Source of the DNA: Clostridia bacterium
GTDB taxonomy: Bacteria; Bacillota; Clostridia; Oscillospirales; CAG-382
Assembly (NCBI GenBank): GCA_017938055.1
Contig: JAGBCG010000201.1
Coordinates: forward strand, 1 to 8,515
Length of the DNA: 8,515 bases
Reading direction: 5' to 3'
Translations under genes and position numbers: made by a program
Notes under the pieces: model-generated
Seen by the model: the letters and a program-made list of their open reading frames with translations, nothing else
Told to the model about the DNA's origin: nothing
Databases searched by the model: none
Part shown: piece by piece, positions 5,831 to 8,515 of the stretch
Numbering within the stretch: the stretch's first letter is position 1
How the letters are laid out: every line of letters starts with the position of its first letter

Positions 5831-5854
5831 TCCGTTGCCAAATTTGGCAACGGA
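5831..5854. repeat. 24-bp perfect palindrome downstream of tRNA-Thr
   Basis: The arms TCCGTTGCCAAA and TTTGGCAACGGA are perfect reverse complements with no spacer. A related half (TTGCCCAAATTCC, 5821-5833) lies immediately to its left. The right side continues as TTAATTTT, so it could act as a second terminator, but a perfect gapless palindrome at the edge of an accessory region could also be a protein-binding or recombination site. Confidence 0.6.
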
Positions 5855-5913
5855 TTAATTTTGCATATTCAATGTAATCAATAAAAATTCTTGGCTTTAG
5901 CGGGGCTTGTGCG

Positions 5914-5940
5914 TTATCATCAGTGGTAAGGTGGTGATAA
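5914..5940 (+). promoter_or_regulatory. Hairpin over the ribosome binding site of the 138-residue orphan
   Basis: TTATCATCA (5914-5922) pairs with TGGTGATAA (5932-5940) over 9 bp with one G-T, with a 9-base loop that contains most of the AAGG part of the binding site. The ATG follows two bases later. Folding would bury part of the ribosome binding site, so translation may be structure-controlled. Confidence 0.4.
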
Positions 5941-5941
5941 T

Positions 5942-6358
5942 ATGCGTACAGCATACGATGCTCTAAAACGAGCAATTATTAAAGACTTCGGAAAATGGTA
6001 TGCCTTTGAGTGGGATGCCGTTGTAAACGAGACGAAAAACAGCATCAAGCAAGGATTGGCTAATAAACATTTTTCAAACCCCTTTCTAACTAACCTTTCT
6101 AATCTTTACATTGACAGCATAAACGGATATATGAGAGGTAAACAAAGTGGTGGATATGATTTTGGTGAGGAGTATGAGAAAAACCTTGAAATGCTGAAGG
6201 TTCCCTTTATTTTTCATTGGTGGGTGTTTTCTTCTTTTGATTTTGACGATTGGTTTGAGTTGAGGGGCTTTCGCTCAAAGATAGATGCAGTTGAGTTTTT
6301 GAAGTTGCAGAAAAAACGAGAAGATTGTTTGTTTTACACTTTTATGTATAGGTGGTGA
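5942..6358 (+). CDS. Hypothetical protein, 138 residues, accessory region
   Basis: I do not recognise a family. The sequence is soluble and mixed in charge, with no signal peptide or membrane helix. The second half is unusually aromatic, with VPFIFHWWVFSSFDFDDWFELRGF at about 87-110 containing three Trp and six Phe, and the C-terminus ends in FYTFMYRW. The start is supported by AGGTGGTGAT (5929-5938), nine of ten bases matching the ideal site AGGAGGTGAT, with a 7-base gap from AGGTGG to ATG. The next gene begins 4 bases after the stop with the same type of site, so the two form an operon. A weak promoter candidate is TTGGCT (5891-5896) and TATCAT (5915-5920), 18 bases apart. Confidence 0.75.
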   Translation: MRTAYDALKRAIIKDFGKWYAFEWDAVVNETKNSIKQGLANKHFSNPFLTNLSNLYIDSINGYMRGKQSGGYDFGEEYEKNLEMLKVPFIFHWWVFSSFDFDDWFELRGFRSKIDAVEFLKLQKKREDCLFYTFMYRW

Positions 6359-6362
6359 TGGA

Positions 6363-6710
6363 ATGCTTTTTGAAAACTTTGAGGATGTTATGTCCTATGA
6401 ATATGTATATCCCGTTGACATTTGGTTAGTTAGAGAATTTAAAAAGGCAAAGCACTACGAACCTGGTGAGTTTATAAACGATGAATTCAAAGAGTTTATA
6501 TTAACGTTCACAGAAGAGGTCATAAAGAGAGGTCGACGAAAATATGGAGAGACTGAGGACGAGTGGCGTTTGCTATGGTTCCATTATATAAGTCAACGGA
6601 AACTATACAGAGATACCTGCACCTTTGAGTACAGCCACTTTCTAATCATTTTAGACCAAGCCCTAATTCTTGAACACGAAGGACAGCCTATTCCGAACCT
6701 TTTACGATAA
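6363..6710 (+). CDS. Hypothetical protein, 115 residues, accessory region
   Basis: No family is recognised. It is soluble and apparently mostly helical, with acidic N-terminal and central segments (residues 34-55), a basic KRGRRKYG patch at 55-62 and a hydrophobic helix at about 92-103. The ribosome binding site AGGTGGTGATG (6350-6360) overlaps the last codons and stop of the preceding gene, with a 7-base gap from AGGTGG to ATG, which shows translational coupling. A GC-rich terminator at 6731 ends the two-gene unit. The proteins may act together, but nothing in them shows how. Confidence 0.75.
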   Translation: MLFENFEDVMSYEYVYPVDIWLVREFKKAKHYEPGEFINDEFKEFILTFTEEVIKRGRRKYGETEDEWRLLWFHYISQRKLYRDTCTFEYSHFLIILDQALILEHEGQPIPNLLR

Positions 6711-6730
6711 TTACATATTTTGCATTTTAC

Positions 6731-6755
6731 AGCCGGCGTTGCCGGCTGATTTTTT
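6731..6755 (+). terminator. Intrinsic terminator after the two-gene orphan operon
   Basis: AGCCGGC (6731-6737), a GTT loop and GCCGGCT (6741-6747) make a perfect 7-bp GC-rich stem, followed by GA and six T (6750-6755). Confidence 0.88.
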
Positions 6756-6841
6756 ATATAGAAAAATATGTTGGACATATAAAAAATATTTTGCAACAGT
6801 GTGGCTATTGACGTTACTGAACGCCTTTTTTTAGGACATCT

Positions 6842-6850
6842 TGTTATAAA
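6842..6850 (+). promoter_or_regulatory. Extended -10 promoter candidate for the RHH-HNH pair
   Basis: TGT-TATAAA fits an extended -10 element (TGnTATAAT, one mismatch) and would give a leader of about 28 nt. No good -35 lies 17 bases upstream; the nearest match, TTGACG at 6808-6813, is too far away. A small inverted motif CGTT-ACTG-AACG (6812-6823) and two copies of GGACAT (6773, 6834) lie upstream and could be regulator sites. Confidence 0.4.
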
Positions 6851-6884
6851 TTAAGTAAAGATTAAATAAGGAGGAAAATTGCCT

Positions 6885-7073
6885 ATGAGTGATAAATCTA
6901 AAAGAACCAAGCATCTGGGTGTAAAAGTAAGTGATGCAAAATACAACGAGATAGCGTCTTTCGCTGATGAAAAAGGCGTCTCTATCAGCGCCTTACTTGT
7001 ATTGGCTGTGAGCGAGTACATAAAGGCAAATAAGAATAATTATGTTTACGGAGGAAATGTTCATGGAAATTAA
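6885..7073 (+). CDS. Ribbon-helix-helix (RHH) DNA-binding protein, 62 residues
   Basis: The protein fits the ribbon-helix-helix fold. A basic N-terminal arm (SDKSKRTK) leads into a short strand HLGVKVS, helix 1 (DAKYNEIASFADEKG), the turn VSIS, and helix 2 (ALLVLAVSEYIKAN). Such proteins dimerise and bind DNA through the strand; roles include autoregulation, antitoxins, plasmid partition and mobilisation accessory factors. ATG 6885 is chosen because AAGGAGG (6868-6874) lies 10 bases before it; the in-frame TTG at 6879 would leave only about 4 bases. Its last 11 bases overlap the start of the HNH gene, so the two are translationally coupled. The role is inferred only from fold and context. Confidence 0.82.
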   Translation: MSDKSKRTKHLGVKVSDAKYNEIASFADEKGVSISALLVLAVSEYIKANKNNYVYGGNVHGN

Positions 7074-8064
7074 GTTTAGAAAGAACGAGAGTGCTGCCTC
7101 TCTCATTGAAAAAGGTAAGAATAGTGTAACAAGACATCTTAATAGTCTTGCAAAAGGTGAAGGTGAAATATTCGAGAAGTTTAGAGCATATAGTCCTGAC
7201 TTTGCTTATGCTGTTAAAGATTACGTAGGGATTTATAAAAAGCTCAAAAAAGATGATTCTGATACGGGTTTACAAGAAGAGTTTGACCTTGCTACCAAGA
7301 ATCTCATAAAGGCTTTTAGGTTCGGGGATGCAGCAAAAGATTATTCTTTTTTGAGTGACAACTTCTTTGAGATAAAAAAATCCCCGTTGTATATCGGTAT
7401 GGAGACCATCTTTGATGCCTCTCTTTTTAGAGAAGCGGGTAAGCAGAGATTATTTGCAAACATTTACAATCTTAGCCTGACAGTCAGAAAAGTCCTACCT
7501 GACTGTTTCGTCTTCTATGTAAAGCCCTACTTCTACTTCGTTGACTGCACTCGTGGAATGGTTCTGAAAAGATATGACTATAAGGTGGATGATTTCAATT
7601 TCGAGGACTACCTTTGGAATGATGAAACTGGTGCTTTATCATATCAAGATGAAGAACTGTTTAGCCCTTTTGATTATCTAATGGGCGATTGGCGAAAGCC
7701 ATATAAGAAGCCTAAAAGAAGCGGTAGCGGGGATTCTGGTACAGAGTATTGGTATATAAATTTCAGCAGTCCAGAAACTGCAGAATATTTCGGTGGACAT
7801 TTCGGTATGCCCGTTCATCAAATTGTGATGCTGTGCTGGTACGGGTTAAACGTTATGAAATTCTGTATAGGGTCCGCTTCTCTCCTGACCGTAGACCACA
7901 TAAACGATGATAGTCTGGATAATTCCATCATGAACCTTGCAATAGTAACGAGGATGGCCAACATATCAAAAGAGCATCATGGAACGAAAGGTACTAATTT
8001 TCTTATTTTCTTTGAAGTCTGCGGGTACTGTGCTACCCCCTTCGACTATAAGTATGTTTTTTGA
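7063..8064 (+). CDS. HNH endonuclease-like protein with uncharacterised N-terminal region; C-terminus abrupt
   Basis: The 333 residues contain an HNH_3/homing-type nuclease motif near the C-terminus. His252 in VHQIVMLCWYG, Asp278-His279 in VDHINDD, Asn287, Asn291-Leu in MNLAIVTRMAN, and Asn300 match the pattern of phage HNH enzymes (VHrLV..VDHiDgn..NN...NL..vt..eN). The first 225 residues, helical then aromatic-rich, are not recognised. A basic and Gly/Ser-rich linker lies at 211-226 (RKPYKKPKRSGSGDSG). After KEHHGTKGTN (303-312) the protein ends in an unusual hydrophobic tail FLIFFEVCGYCATPFDYKYVF, which may mark a truncation. ATG 7063 is chosen because GGAGGA (7050-7055) lies 7 bases before it; ATGs at 7042 and 7057 lie before or on the site. 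It overlaps the RHH gene by 11 bases, suggesting a functional pair. It may be a mobile-element nuclease, a homing enzyme or a toxin. Confidence 0.78.
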   Translation: MEIKFRKNESAASLIEKGKNSVTRHLNSLAKGEGEIFEKFRAYSPDFAYAVKDYVGIYKKLKKDDSDTGLQEEFDLATKNLIKAFRFGDAAKDYSFLSDNFFEIKKSPLYIGMETIFDASLFREAGKQRLFANIYNLSLTVRKVLPDCFVFYVKPYFYFVDCTRGMVLKRYDYKVDDFNFEDYLWNDETGALSYQDEELFSPFDYLMGDWRKPYKKPKRSGSGDSGTEYWYINFSSPETAEYFGGHFGMPVHQIVMLCWYGLNVMKFCIGSASLLTVDHINDDSLDNSIMNLAIVTRMANISKEHHGTKGTNFLIFFEVCGYCATPFDYKYVF

Positions 8065-8105
8065 AACGCGGGTAAAAATTTTTGGGCGGGTGCTCCGTTG
8101 AGATT

Positions 8106-8144
8106 ACTGCGGATATGGACATATATAAAATCCATATCTGCAGT
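8106..8144. repeat. 14-bp imperfect hairpin downstream of the HNH gene
   Basis: ACTGCGGATATGGA (8106-8119) pairs with TCCATATCTGCAGT (8131-8144) with one G-T, around an 11-base loop. No T-tract follows in either direction. It may end the HNH message or be a binding site. Confidence 0.6.
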
Positions 8145-8292
8145 TGAAAATAAAAAATAGAGACAAATGGAATCATCGTACTGTATTTATATGAAAGCTG
8201 GTAATTTAAGCTTTGATTAATTACTACTAGATACTACTACAACAAGGTAATACATAATGATTATAAATAAAGAAGTTTGAAGGTATAAATAC

Positions 8293-8457
8293 ATGAAATT
8301 AAATGATGAGTTTGATGAGTTGTATAGATTGGCTGAACATATCGGATATAGAGATACTCAGGTTGAGGAATTCATTGCTCATATATTACACATTGTAAAT
8401 GATGTAATAAGAGGATGTATAAGCGAAAGGTCTGGGAGGAGAAACAATGAGGTTTAG
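8293..8457 (+). CDS. Hypothetical small protein, 54 residues
   Basis: ATG 8293-8295 follows GAAGG (8279-8283) with a 9-base gap, and the frame runs to TAG 8455-8457. The protein begins MKLNDEFDELYRLAEHIG and is acidic and helical through about residue 40, then turns basic (ISERSGRRNNEV). No family is recognised. Its last 11 bases overlap the start of the zinc-ribbon gene, the same overlap length as in the RHH-HNH pair, which supports it as a real, coupled gene. The 228 bp before it (8065-8292) hold the hairpin at 8106-8144 and a TACTAC-rich stretch (8222-8240). Confidence 0.6.
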   Translation: MKLNDEFDELYRLAEHIGYRDTQVEEFIAHILHIVNDVIRGCISERSGRRNNEV

Positions 8458-8515
8458 AGAGTTTGCCTGTCCTCGTTGTAAGTCAAAGTTACCCGTAGAA
8501 ATAAGATATGACAAC
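8447..8515 (+). CDS. Zinc-ribbon-like protein, 5' end only
   Basis: ATG 8447-8449 follows GGGAGGA (8434-8440) with a 6-base gap. The 23 visible codons begin MRFREFACPRCKSKLPVEIRY and run off the window. The Cys-Pro-x-Cys knuckle at residues 8-11 suggests one half of a zinc ribbon. The start overlaps the preceding small gene by 11 bases. Function cannot be given from this fragment. Confidence 0.6.
   Translation, partial: MRFREFACPRCKSKLPVEIRYDN

Noticed and set aside
6593..6796. 67-codon minus-strand frame across the end of the 115-residue orphan
   Set aside because: It crosses the GC-rich terminator and opposes a coupled operon with strong start signals.
7990..8096. Simple frameshift that would restore a longer HNH protein
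   Set aside because: The alternative plus frame (LKSAGTVLPPSTISMFF...) contains no HNH-like or DNA-binding signature and also stops by about 8096, so a single-base error does not explain the short tail.
7966..8104. Minus-strand open stretch containing ILIVEGGSTVPADFKEN
   Set aside because: It reads like protein but has no usable start codon after its upstream stop, no ribosome binding site, and overlaps the HNH gene; too short to support.

Overview
The window looks like part of a low-GC Firmicutes genome, most likely a gut-type clostridium (inferred). The evidence is strong purine-rich ribosome binding sites, TTGACA/TATAAT-type promoters, a tRNA gene with encoded CCA, and families typical of that group (TspO, YitT/DUF2179, FGGY kinase with DUF4432). 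No species can be named from the sequence alone.

Layout. Positions 1-345 hold the 3' part of a TspO/MBR membrane protein. A YitT-family membrane protein follows on the same strand (426-1304). Positions 1305-1631 carry no gene but three stacked inverted repeats, including a 136-bp dispersed-repeat-like element. Three genes then run leftward on the minus strand: a serine hydrolase of the beta-lactamase/PF00144 fold (4164-5294), an FGGY carbohydrate kinase (2600-4069) and a DUF4432 aldose-epimerase-like protein (1632-2603). Kinase and epimerase overlap by ATGA and are surely co-translated; they probably prepare and phosphorylate a sugar whose identity is not visible. The hydrolase has its own candidate promoter (5467-5495) and a leader built from successive short hairpins separated by a fixed 5-nt spacer.

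Divergent from that promoter, a near-perfect promoter (5519-5547) drives a tRNA locus. It holds a 5'-half tRNA-Thr copy (5558-5603), a roughly 107-nt scar, and then an intact tRNA-Thr(CGT) (5711-5786) followed by a strong terminator. The two copies share the anticodon-loop core, 153 bp apart, which looks like the trace of an integration or duplication event.

To the right of the tRNA (5942-8515) the character changes. There are small unrecognised genes with near-consensus ribosome binding sites, a ribbon-helix-helix protein overlapping an HNH-nuclease-like protein, a 54-codon orphan, and the start of a zinc-ribbon protein. This is best read as accessory DNA, perhaps an element integrated beside tRNA-Thr. 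No integrase, structural phage gene or second attachment site lies inside the window, so that reading is inference.

The most noteworthy items are the hairpin array in the hydrolase leader, the partial tRNA duplication with its scar, and the overlapping RHH-HNH gene pair.
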